Shown one piece after another: positions 1-7,102 of a stretch of DNA of 44,223 bases; positions within the stretch are counted from its first letter, which is position 1, and the number at the start of each line of letters is the position of its first letter. The notes under the pieces are model-generated. The model was not told where the DNA came from and searched no databases. It saw only the letters and a list, made by a program, of their open reading frames with translations. The stretch lies in NCBI GenBank assembly GCA_026706025.1, contig JAPOZO010000054.1, forward strand, positions 1-44,223. The letters are read 5' to 3'. Origin of the DNA: Candidatus Poribacteria bacterium (lineage in GTDB: Bacteria > Poribacteria > WGA-4E > WGA-3G). Position numbers and translations under genes: made by a program.

Positions 1-1
1 G

Positions 2-640
2 CGGCATTCCAAAGTTCCGCCGTACAAGAGGCTGGGGGTAACTCAGGACGCTTTTGATCGAGAACGGGCTGTCCACTACCACGCGTGTATGACTGGCAAG
101 CTCCACGATTACAGTAGCCTGCTGCGGGAAATCTGTCGCGCCTGCCAGGTTGTACCACCAGAAGATGAAATTTCTTTGATGCAGGCTGAGCGGTTAGCAG
201 CAAAGGCGAGGCCCTTTGAACGAATTGATCCCCGGATTATTGAAATGCTGAAAACACTCAAAAGGACAGGCTATCGCATCGGGGTGATCTCTAATTGTAC
301 TTATGATGAAATTGCAGCATGGGAATCCTCGCCACTTTCCGAACAGGTTGATGTACCAATTTTCTCATGTATGGAAGGAATAGCGAAACCGGATCCCGCA
401 ATTTATCAACTCGCGTGTGATCGTCTGGACATCGAAACCGATGCTGTGATTTTCGTTGGTGACGGCGGGAGCGATGAGTTGAACGGCGCGGCTACAGCCG
501 GGTTAAAGCCAATTTGGGCGACATGGTTTATTGAGACGTGGCCTTGGGATTGGGTGACAAAAGTAGCCGGAAGTGCCCATACATTTCCTCGATGCCGAAA
601 GATTTTTGATTTATCCAGTCTTATTGATAGTATAATATGA
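2..640 (+). CDS. HAD-superfamily hydrolase, N-terminus outside window
   Basis: The reading frame is open from base 2, so the gene begins before the window; the first in-window ATG (89) is probably internal. The visible part has the late HAD motifs: motif II-like VISNCT (Ser/Asn after a hydrophobic strand), the motif III lysine in GIAKPDPAIYQLAC, and motif IV as VGDGGSDELNGA. The motif I nucleophile (DxDxT/V) would lie upstream and cannot be seen. HAD enzymes of this layout are mostly small-molecule phosphatases or haloacid-dehalogenase-like hydrolases in the cytoplasm; the substrate cannot be read from the sequence. It is followed after 25 bases by the YdcF-like gene on the same strand, so the two may be co-transcribed. 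Confidence 0.8.
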   Translation, partial: RHSKVPPYKRLGVTQDAFDRERAVHYHACMTGKLHDYSSLLREICRACQVVPPEDEISLMQAERLAAKARPFERIDPRIIEMLKTLKRTGYRIGVISNCTYDEIAAWESSPLSEQVDVPIFSCMEGIAKPDPAIYQLACDRLDIETDAVIFVGDGGSDELNGAATAGLKPIWATWFIETWPWDWVTKVAGSAHTFPRCRKIFDLSSLIDSII

Positions 641-665
641 CCTATCAGTTTGGTTAAGGGAGGAA

Positions 666-1322
666 ATGATGACACCATCGCCCAACAACTGTGAGGGTTA
701 TCTCAAAAATCACTCTATCCCAAGGGAAGTGACGGTGGAAGATTTGTCGACAGTGGAGATTGAGGGTATCACACAAACTGTATTTGTTACGTCTGATCTT
801 CATCCAGCAGCCGATCTCCTATTCATCTTTGGAACTTCTACGATTGATGGTGAGGTTTTGGAATCCGTGGCGCGTGATTGTCAGCAGAAACGTTTTCCTA
901 AAGTCATAGTCACCGGTTTGAGTGGACGACTCTATTCCGAAACAGGCAAACCTGTAGCACACATCATGCGCGATGAACTCATGGCACGCGGTGTTCCATC
1001 AGAGCTGATCTTCGTTCAAGACAGATCAACAAACACACTTGAAGATGTTGCCTTCAGTCTTGATGTCTTAGAAAAACATGATATTTCTCCTGAGAGTATC
1101 GCGTTTCTATGCAAGGCGCACCACAGTGGTCGCTGCCTGCGAACCTTGCGGAAATTCTTCCCTTCTCAAACGCTTTCGCCTGTTACATATCTTGCTGAAT
1201 ATGAAGGTGTCAAAGTATCCAAAGCGGATTGGTATCAGCACGAAGTATCCAGAGGTCGCGTGTATGGTGAATACCTGCGTATCATCGAATATACAAGGAG
1301 GGGCGACATTGCTAATCTATAA
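666..1322 (+). CDS. YdcF/ElyC/SanA-like (DUF218) protein
   Basis: A 218-residue protein of the DUF218 family. The core runs from about residue 50: a hydrophobic strand LLFIFGTST, then KVIVTGLSG, a helix with MRDELMARGVP, the strand ELIFVQDRSTNTLEDV, and AFLCKAHHSGRC. The conserved DRSTNTxED segment is the best family marker. These proteins have a Rossmann-like fold and are linked to envelope or vancomycin-sensitivity phenotypes in enteric bacteria, but the reaction is not established. There is no N-terminal membrane helix here, unlike SanA and ElyC, so it looks cytoplasmic. The start at 666 (ATGATG) follows a GGGAGG ribosome binding site. Confidence 0.75.
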   Translation: MMTPSPNNCEGYLKNHSIPREVTVEDLSTVEIEGITQTVFVTSDLHPAADLLFIFGTSTIDGEVLESVARDCQQKRFPKVIVTGLSGRLYSETGKPVAHIMRDELMARGVPSELIFVQDRSTNTLEDVAFSLDVLEKHDISPESIAFLCKAHHSGRCLRTLRKFFPSQTLSPVTYLAEYEGVKVSKADWYQHEVSRGRVYGEYLRIIEYTRRGDIANL

Positions 1323-1358
1323 TTTTAGTTTTCCCATCGTGGATTCTTTCTGCTATAA

Positions 1359-1374
1359 GCGACCTCCCAGTCGC
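1359..1374. other. Short hairpin in the 1323-1419 spacer
   Basis: GCGAC and GTCGC flank a six-base loop between the YdcF-like gene and the next hydrolase. No T-tract follows, so it is not a convincing terminator. The adjacent ACTGACAACTGATAACTGA contains short imperfect direct repeats. It may be a fragment of a dispersed repeat. Confidence 0.4.
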
Positions 1375-1419
1375 GACACTCACTGACAACTGATAACTGA
1401 ATACTCTAAATCTGATATT

Positions 1420-2367
1420 ATGTCTATTGATTTTGTTGAAGCACTCTCCACAGATGATTTAACCGCTATAAAGGCATCTCCTAAAACGGATGTTCACTGT
1501 CATGCGTTCTTCAGTGCACGACGGGAAAGTGTAGAACGCTGGCTCGGACATCCGCTAACCAAACCGCCGCTGAAAATGAAAGGCGTTGAGGGGATGATGG
1601 AATACGCAGACGCTGTCTTAGCACCCCACATAAAACACCGTGAAGGTTTTGAGTTCGTCGCTGTGTCGGCAATGAATGATGCAATCCAAGATGGCATTGT
1701 GATGCTTGAGATGAGCTTTGACATCCGACTGGCAGAATTCTATTCCAATGGATTAACGGAACTTCGTACCTTTATTGAAGCGTTAGTTGAGCGGTATCAA
1801 GCGCAGGCAGACCTACGTCCAGAGCTTGGCTTTTCACGTGGAGATGCTGACGACCCCAAGCTAATGGCGTTAGCACACGAAGCGGTGGAATTAGGTTTTT
1901 TTCAGTCGATTGATTTGTATAGTCGTCAAGAGGTGTGTCCGCCAGAGGTTATGAAGTCGTTGTTTACAAAGGCACGCGCAGCCGGAATGAAGCTGAAAGC
2001 ACATGTCGGAGAATTTGAAGACGCTGAGGAAATCCGACGGACGGTCGAAGTCCTTGACTTGGACGAGGTCCAACACGGTATTGCTGCTGCAGAATCGGTT
2101 GAAATCATGCGTTGGCTTTCCGAGCATCAAATTCAGTTGAACGTCTGTCCAACGAGCAACGTGATGTTGGACGGTGTCCCGGATCTCGCCTCACATCCCA
2201 TCCGCGTCTTATTTGATAACGGTGTGCCGGTGACGATTAACACAGACGACCTGATGATATTCGGTCAGAGCGTTTCTGAAGAGTATCGGAATCTCTACCA
2301 AGCGGGTGTTTTCAGTGCTGAAGAGTTGAATGATGTTCGGCGCGCGTCCGTCCCTTGTCTCGGTTAA
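1420..2367 (+). CDS. Adenosine-deaminase-family metallohydrolase, copy 1
   Basis: A 315-residue protein with the amidohydrolase/adenosine deaminase motif order: metal-binding HxH in DVHCHAFF near residue 27, the catalytic HxGE in LKAHVGEFE, VQHG for the next metal histidine, the CPTSN motif, and NTDD for the metal aspartate. The family hydrolyses amino groups from purine nucleosides or related compounds with one zinc; the exact substrate is unknown. A paralogue lies at 10181-11155, very similar through most of its length. The protein ends soon after RRAS, where normal family members continue for another helix or two, so the C-terminus looks shortened. The stop lies next to a fragment of a palindromic repeat (AGGAACCTCGCC). 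No clear ribosome binding site precedes the ATG. Confidence 0.8.
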   Translation: MSIDFVEALSTDDLTAIKASPKTDVHCHAFFSARRESVERWLGHPLTKPPLKMKGVEGMMEYADAVLAPHIKHREGFEFVAVSAMNDAIQDGIVMLEMSFDIRLAEFYSNGLTELRTFIEALVERYQAQADLRPELGFSRGDADDPKLMALAHEAVELGFFQSIDLYSRQEVCPPEVMKSLFTKARAAGMKLKAHVGEFEDAEEIRRTVEVLDLDEVQHGIAAAESVEIMRWLSEHQIQLNVCPTSNVMLDGVPDLASHPIRVLFDNGVPVTINTDDLMIFGQSVSEEYRNLYQAGVFSAEELNDVRRASVPCLG

Positions 2368-2428
2368 TTAGGAACCTCGCCATTCCGTTGGTGTAAAGGT
2401 AATTATGAGCTTTACTACAAATGAAAAT

Positions 2429-2457
2429 TTGACAATGCAAGGTAGATGTCGTATCAT
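2429..2457 (+). promoter_or_regulatory. Sigma70-type promoter for the structured RNA region
   Basis: TTGACA at 2429-2434, a 17-base spacer and TATCAT at 2452-2457. The -35 box is perfect and the -10 matches at four of six positions. It predicts a transcript start near 2464, ahead of the structured stretch and its terminator. Confidence 0.65.
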
Positions 2458-2463
2458 TAACAT

Positions 2464-2726
2464 TAGTATCTAAAATCTAACGTGGATAAATCCAATATTT
2501 AGCGGTTATTAACCGTTGTTGAAAAACGAGAAAAATGACCCTTTTACGCTCACACTCCAGCTTGCATAGCATGTTTAAACGTTGGCATAATAAGCGACCT
2601 AATTGCTTGTGGGGGGTGTGCGCGCAAACGGATAACTGAACTATGGATTGAAAATCGTCATTTTTCATTTTAAATTCCGTTGAAGCCTTATGCACACCGA
2701 TCCTGGTAGCATAAGGTCTTTTTTTT
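2464..2726 (+). ncRNA. Candidate structured non-coding RNA of unknown family
   Basis: About 260 bases between a consensus-like promoter and an intrinsic terminator. It forms nested pairings: a hairpin CGGTT-ATT-AACCG near 2503; a perfect 10-bp helix of 2530-2539 (GAAAAATGAC) with 2657-2666 (GTCATTTTTC); inside it, an arm of 2540-2558 with 2613-2631, including CACACTCC with GGGGTGTG and three mismatches; and a small hairpin at 2592-2608 with loop CCTAA. The 3' side has about 25 unpaired bases (2632-2656), giving a rod with an asymmetric internal loop, loosely like 6S RNA. No convincing coding frame is present on the plus strand. It could also be a leader regulating the ABC exporter at 3044. 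The family is not recognised. Confidence 0.5.
2686..2726 (+). terminator. Rho-independent terminator
   Basis: CCTTATGC (2686-2693) pairs perfectly with GCATAAGG (2709-2716), with a 15-base loop, and is followed at once by TCTTTTTTTT. It ends the structured RNA candidate. Confidence 0.75.
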
Positions 2727-2858
2727 GCACAGTTCAGAAATTTCCAGAACTTACGACTGTATTCCAGAACGCAACCCTAACGTGCCCTTTTGTTTTGCCA
2801 CAATACACGCGGGCGGCAATTTATTGTGTGCTGCGAACTTATCTCATGGAACGCTTCC

Positions 2859-2886
2859 AAAAAATCCAGATTTTTTCTTTTTTTTT
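2859..2886 (+). terminator. AT-rich hairpin with T-tract, possible weak terminator
   Basis: AAAAAATC and GATTTTTT are perfect inverted arms separated by two bases, followed by C and nine T. The stem is pure AT apart from one pair, so termination would be weak. The rest of 2727-3043 shows no gene, only AT-rich sequence and the ribosome binding site of the ABC exporter. Confidence 0.3.
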
Positions 2887-3043
2887 ATAATGCACGTTTT
2901 CCATCCCGAAATTTTGTCTTTAATAATTAAAGGCTTGATGGTGCAAACAGATTGTATTTTGAATTTCAGAAATTGACATCTGATGTATGGAGGCGCGACT
3001 CTATCTACCTGTGGAAGTTGAAAGAAATAGGGAGTCTAAAAAA

Positions 3044-4816
3044 ATGTCAACAGAGAATCCGAAGGCTGTCGGAAAGCGATTTTTAAAAGGTGTTTTCCCA
3101 TACTGGCCCCAAATTGTTAAGACCATGTTGTGCATGACTGCAATGGTGGGTTTCTCGCTGCTGATACCTCTTTTTACAAAATTAGTGATAGACAGAGCCA
3201 TTACGCAACAAGACCAAAAATTGCTTTGGATCGTTTGCCTTGGAGGTGTTGGTTCTATCTGTGTGTATGTTCTACTTTCTCTAATACGGGACCGATTCTA
3301 CATCTATACAACAAGGCGGATCCTACTTGATTTTCGGAATCGTTTTTTCCAACATCTCTTGCGTCTTCCGATGCCGAGTCTCACCAAAAGGCAAACAGGG
3401 GAATATGGTTCCATGATCATTAACGATGTAGATGCAATTCTGACGAGTGCAACATATAATGTCCTTCATTTCTTTACAGACACTTTGTCAGCAGTTGCCA
3501 TAATCTCTATAATGTTTTACTTCAATTGGAGGTTGGCACTGATTGCACTGATCGTTGTGCCCCTTAATGGTCTCACTTACGTCTACTTTCGACCGCATTT
3601 TCATAAAGCAACCCTGAAGAGACAAGAAGCGACAGCGGCAACCCTTTCGTATGTGCAGCAGACATTGTCAGCGGTTCGACTGGTAAAGTGCTTTTCGGCG
3701 GAGAAACATCATAACCGTTCCTTCTTTCGGGAATCAAAGGGATTGCTTTTCGCGCAAGCGAAGGTTTCGGTTTTGGAATCGATTGCGGGTAACATTAGTC
3801 AGTTCGTGGTGAGAATTCAACCCATCGCGATTATCTGTTTTGGCGGTATGGAAGTCTTAAAGAGTCGATTGACGATTGGTGAGTTGGTCGCCTTCTCGGC
3901 GTATCTTGAGTACTTGTCTGCGCCTGTATATCGTATACTCCACTTCCACCTTGGACTCGCCGCTACCAAAGCGGTACTCCAGCGTCTTTTCCAAGTTCTT
4001 GATTTAACGGATGAACATGGCGAAGCACAAGATTTGGAAAAGAAAAAACTTGATGATGTAGCAGGGCACATTCAGTTTCAGTCTGTGCGTTTTGCCTATG
4101 AAGAGATTGAGGTTCTCAAAGACATCAATTTGGATGTCCCCCCAGGTTGCAATGTCGCGCTTGTTGGTCCTTCGGGTTCTGGCAAAACCACACTGACGAA
4201 TCTAATTCCTCGCTTGTATGAACCTAATGCCGGGCATCTTCTGCTTGATGGACATGATTTGCAAACTTTAGACTTGAAATTCCTAAGACAGCAGATTGGA
4301 ATTGTAGCACAAGAACCGGTTTTATTTGATGTGAGTATCAAAGATAATATCCGTTATGGGTGCTCCTCAGCAACAGACGAGGAAGTTTACGCCGCAGCTC
4401 GAGCGGCTAACATACATGAGTTCATTGTGTCTCTACCGGAGGGGTACGAGACACAGATCGGTGAACGCGGTTTTAAGTTGTCTGGTGGTCAAAAACAGCG
4501 TGTCGCCATTGCCATGGCAATCCTGAAAAATCCAAAAATTTTAATTTTAGATGAAGCGACAAGTGCACTGGACTCACAATCCGAGGCACTTATCCAAGAG
4601 GCACTCCAAAATGTCATGAAACAGCGGACGACCTTTGTCATTGCTCACCGCCTCTCTACAATTCGGGATGCAGACCAGATTGTCGTTATGGATCAGGGAC
4701 AGATCGTTGAAGTTGGAAATCATTCTGACTTGTTAGCGTCCGGCAAACTCTATAGCCAATTATATCGTGAGCAATTCAAATCCGTCTTAGATTCAACAGA
4801 AACGGAAGTCGAGTAG
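3044..4816 (+). CDS. ABC exporter, fused membrane and ATPase domains (MsbA-like)
   Basis: A half-transporter of 590 residues with six transmembrane helices in the first ~310 residues and a C-terminal ATPase. Visible motifs: Walker A GPSGSGKTT near residue 373, Q-loop VAQEPVLFD, signature LSGGQKQR near 478, Walker B ILILDEATSALD near 500 and the H-loop IAHRLST near 532. It should act as a homodimer in the inner membrane exporting a lipid, peptide or drug; the substrate cannot be deduced. I prefer the ATG at 3044 because GGGAG lies nine bases upstream; an in-frame ATG at 2987 would add 19 residues that look unlike the family. It precedes a CBM9/DUF5916 outer-membrane gene and an ECF sigma fusion. 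Confidence 0.9.
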   Translation: MSTENPKAVGKRFLKGVFPYWPQIVKTMLCMTAMVGFSLLIPLFTKLVIDRAITQQDQKLLWIVCLGGVGSICVYVLLSLIRDRFYIYTTRRILLDFRNRFFQHLLRLPMPSLTKRQTGEYGSMIINDVDAILTSATYNVLHFFTDTLSAVAIISIMFYFNWRLALIALIVVPLNGLTYVYFRPHFHKATLKRQEATAATLSYVQQTLSAVRLVKCFSAEKHHNRSFFRESKGLLFAQAKVSVLESIAGNISQFVVRIQPIAIICFGGMEVLKSRLTIGELVAFSAYLEYLSAPVYRILHFHLGLAATKAVLQRLFQVLDLTDEHGEAQDLEKKKLDDVAGHIQFQSVRFAYEEIEVLKDINLDVPPGCNVALVGPSGSGKTTLTNLIPRLYEPNAGHLLLDGHDLQTLDLKFLRQQIGIVAQEPVLFDVSIKDNIRYGCSSATDEEVYAAARAANIHEFIVSLPEGYETQIGERGFKLSGGQKQRVAIAMAILKNPKILILDEATSALDSQSEALIQEALQNVMKQRTTFVIAHRLSTIRDADQIVVMDQGQIVEVGNHSDLLASGKLYSQLYREQFKSVLDSTETEVE

Positions 4817-4838
4817 AAAGTTCATGATACATCGACTA

Positions 4839-4857
4839 TTGTAAGAAACACTTACAA
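4839..4857. other. Perfect 7-bp hairpin after the ABC exporter
   Basis: TTGTAAG-AAACA-CTTACAA lies 22 bases after the stop codon. It is not followed by a T-run, so it is more likely an mRNA 3'-end or processing structure than a classic terminator. Confidence 0.4.
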
Positions 4858-4870
4858 AAATTAAAAACAG

Positions 4871-4977
4871 GACTTACGCAGCTCCCTCGCTGGCGAGGTG
4901 TTTTGCTTGGGGGTTTCCGATAGGAACCTCGCCAACGGCGTGTAGTAGTCGCTATTCCTAAGAAAATTGCGTAAGTC
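4871..4977. mobile_element. MITE-like element, 107 bp
   Basis: Perfect 10-bp terminal inverted repeats, GACTTACGCA at 4871-4880 and TGCGTAAGTC at 4968-4977, enclose a non-coding body. The body has an internal hairpin with arms GGCGAGGT and ACCTCGCC (4892-4933) that belongs to a repeat also found at 14350 and, in part, at 18639. Size, inverted ends and lack of coding capacity fit a miniature inverted-repeat element mobilised in trans. No clear target duplication was identified. Confidence 0.6.
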
Positions 4978-5036
4978 GTAAAAAAAACAAACTGGTTATA
5001 TCCTGTGCAAAATATACGAAAAAGGAGCAGATATTC

Positions 5037-7034
5037 ATGAGCGTTAATGTAAATATCATCATTCGATCGTGGACAGTTTTACTGAGTTCTATAGCTTTTT
5101 TCCTTGCAGTGAATCTCGCTGCCGAGTCTCAGACGATAGAAGCTATTAAATTCCACACCTCTCCCGCGATTGATGGTAAACTTGATGATGAGTGTTGGCA
5201 GCGCGTGACAGGAATCGACGCATTCAAAATCGCGGAGTTGGAAACAACTGTTCCTAACAGAACCGAGGTATTTCTGGGATTTGATGACGAAGCACTCTAT
5301 GTCAGTTTTCGTTGTGTTCAGAAAGAAGCATCCATAATTGCAAATCAGACGCGAAGGGATGGGAGTTTTCAATATGAGGACCATGTTGCCGTATATCTTG
5401 ATACACATCATGACCGCCGTCGTTCTTATTGCTTTGCTGTGAGTCCACTTGGCATACAACGGGACGAGAAACAAGATGACTTAGGTTGGGATGGCGAATG
5501 GTTTGCCGCTGCAATCGTAGAACCGTCTGTGTGGACAGTTGAGATGAAAATTCCGTTTGAGATGCTTGATTTGCCTCAGTCTGCCAAACAGACCTGGGGA
5601 CTTAACCTCGTGCGCCGCCATCAAAGTCTTGATCGGACCAGTATTTGGGCGGACACGGGTGTTAACGTTTCTGACGCGAATCAATTCGGGACGTTGACGA
5701 ACCTTGAATTCAATCCGAAGGACGCTGGAAGAAAATTTCAACTCGGCGGGTATTTCTCCGGTAAAGCCGAGGATTTTTCAACAACCGAAGACCTCTCAAC
5801 GCGATTCGCAGCGGCTATCGGCGGTGATGTCGTCTATAAGCTGACAACCAGTACCTCTTTTATTGGCACAGTGAATCCCGACTTCAGCCACATTGAGTCA
5901 GAAGTTCAAGGGATCGTTTTATCTGATCTGGAGCAACGCTTAACTGACCGACGTCCCTTCTTTCAAGAAGACGGACGAATCTTTAGAGCACCCATCGCGC
6001 TTTTTTATAGTCGTCGTATTGGTGAAATGGCTTACGGGGCGAAACTCATCGGTAAAACTGGAAAAGCAACATACGGATTGATGAATGTCAAGGAGAAAAA
6101 CGATGAGAGTCATAACGTTTTACTGCGCGGACTTTGGGACGCAGGCAACGCATCTTCGTTTGGGCTCTTTTTTGCCTCGAAAGAGATACCGGGGACATAT
6201 AACAGATCCGTCGCCTTTGATGGCTCCATTCGTTTACCGAGGGCACTGAACTTTGTGACATCCTATGCCGGAAATTGGGAACCACATAAGGAGAACACTC
6301 GTGCTTTCATCGCGGAAGTAAAGCGTAAAGGTAATCCGATTCTAAGTCTCGCCTATCGCGATTTTTCGGGAGGCTTTAATCCTGTCAATGGATACGTTCG
6401 ACTCACAGATGTCCGGCAACCCAGTTTTTGGGGCGTGTACCAGTGGCCCGTTGAGAAAGGGTTTTTGCGAGCTATCAAATTTGAATCTGTCCAATCTGTG
6501 ACGTGGGATCAAGCTGGCGAAAAAACACGAGGTCACCATTTTCAACTGATCGGTTTTGATTTGGGAGAAAAGATAGAGACAGGGTTTTTCTACAGAAACT
6601 GGTCTTACGATATATACTCAAATTGGGTGGTTGCAGCGCAGACAACGTATAACCGTCAGAGACCTGACCGTATTTTTGTCGTCTACCAACATGGCGAGTT
6701 TGAGGGTGCCACGGCAACATTTGTCACGACGGCGATGAACTTAATCCCGTTCCGTTTTTTGTCGCTCGGTATTGAAGGTGAAAACCTCTGGCAGACTTTT
6801 CCAGACGGGCATAAGACTCGAAATTTTTCTCTCCGCGCAAGTATGAATCTTGAAATCGGAGCGGAAAGGTGGGTAACGGTTCGGCTGCGTTCAGCGCGTA
6901 AACATAAGCCAAATTTCAATGCCGTCTTTAAATATACTTTTGTCGAAAATCTTGTGTTATACATTGTCTACGGAGATCAACACGCCGAAGCGACAATCAA
7001 CCAATTGTTTACAAAAATTGCCTTTAGTTGGTAG
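5037..7034 (+). CDS. Secreted CBM9-like / DUF5916 outer-membrane protein, copy 1
   Basis: A 665-residue protein with a signal peptide (hydrophobic run SWTVLLSSIAFFLAVNLAA). A carbohydrate-family-9-like domain follows from about residue 35, with PAIDGKLDDECWQ, the aromatic strand ALYVSFRC, and a matched set of domain markers through residue ~220. The rest resembles the DUF5916 C-terminal region, marked by VNPDFSHIESEVQG, RRPFFQEDG and FYSRRIG, and is rich in alternating amphipathic strands ending in FSW, as expected of an outer-membrane beta-barrel. The family is common in Bacteroidota and related groups, but its function is unproven; binding or export of a glycan or other ligand is a guess. 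AAGGAG precedes the ATG. A second family member is at 25572. Confidence 0.75.
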   Translation: MSVNVNIIIRSWTVLLSSIAFFLAVNLAAESQTIEAIKFHTSPAIDGKLDDECWQRVTGIDAFKIAELETTVPNRTEVFLGFDDEALYVSFRCVQKEASIIANQTRRDGSFQYEDHVAVYLDTHHDRRRSYCFAVSPLGIQRDEKQDDLGWDGEWFAAAIVEPSVWTVEMKIPFEMLDLPQSAKQTWGLNLVRRHQSLDRTSIWADTGVNVSDANQFGTLTNLEFNPKDAGRKFQLGGYFSGKAEDFSTTEDLSTRFAAAIGGDVVYKLTTSTSFIGTVNPDFSHIESEVQGIVLSDLEQRLTDRRPFFQEDGRIFRAPIALFYSRRIGEMAYGAKLIGKTGKATYGLMNVKEKNDESHNVLLRGLWDAGNASSFGLFFASKEIPGTYNRSVAFDGSIRLPRALNFVTSYAGNWEPHKENTRAFIAEVKRKGNPILSLAYRDFSGGFNPVNGYVRLTDVRQPSFWGVYQWPVEKGFLRAIKFESVQSVTWDQAGEKTRGHHFQLIGFDLGEKIETGFFYRNWSYDIYSNWVVAAQTTYNRQRPDRIFVVYQHGEFEGATATFVTTAMNLIPFRFLSLGIEGENLWQTFPDGHKTRNFSLRASMNLEIGAERWVTVRLRSARKHKPNFNAVFKYTFVENLVLYIVYGDQHAEATINQLFTKIAFSW

Positions 7035-7102
7035 TTCACTTTATAAACCTTAAACCTATTATTCAATGCGGACACTCAAAGTTACATTTAGGAGGGTTTC
7101 CA

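Noticed and set aside
2477-2695. Minus-strand 72-codon ORF through the structured RNA region
   Set aside because: It has no ribosome binding site or recognisable motif, and the region is better explained by a plus-strand promoter, RNA helices and terminator.
2987-3043. Upstream start for the ABC exporter
   Set aside because: It has a weak site and adds an unusual leader; ATG 3044 has GGGAG at good spacing.
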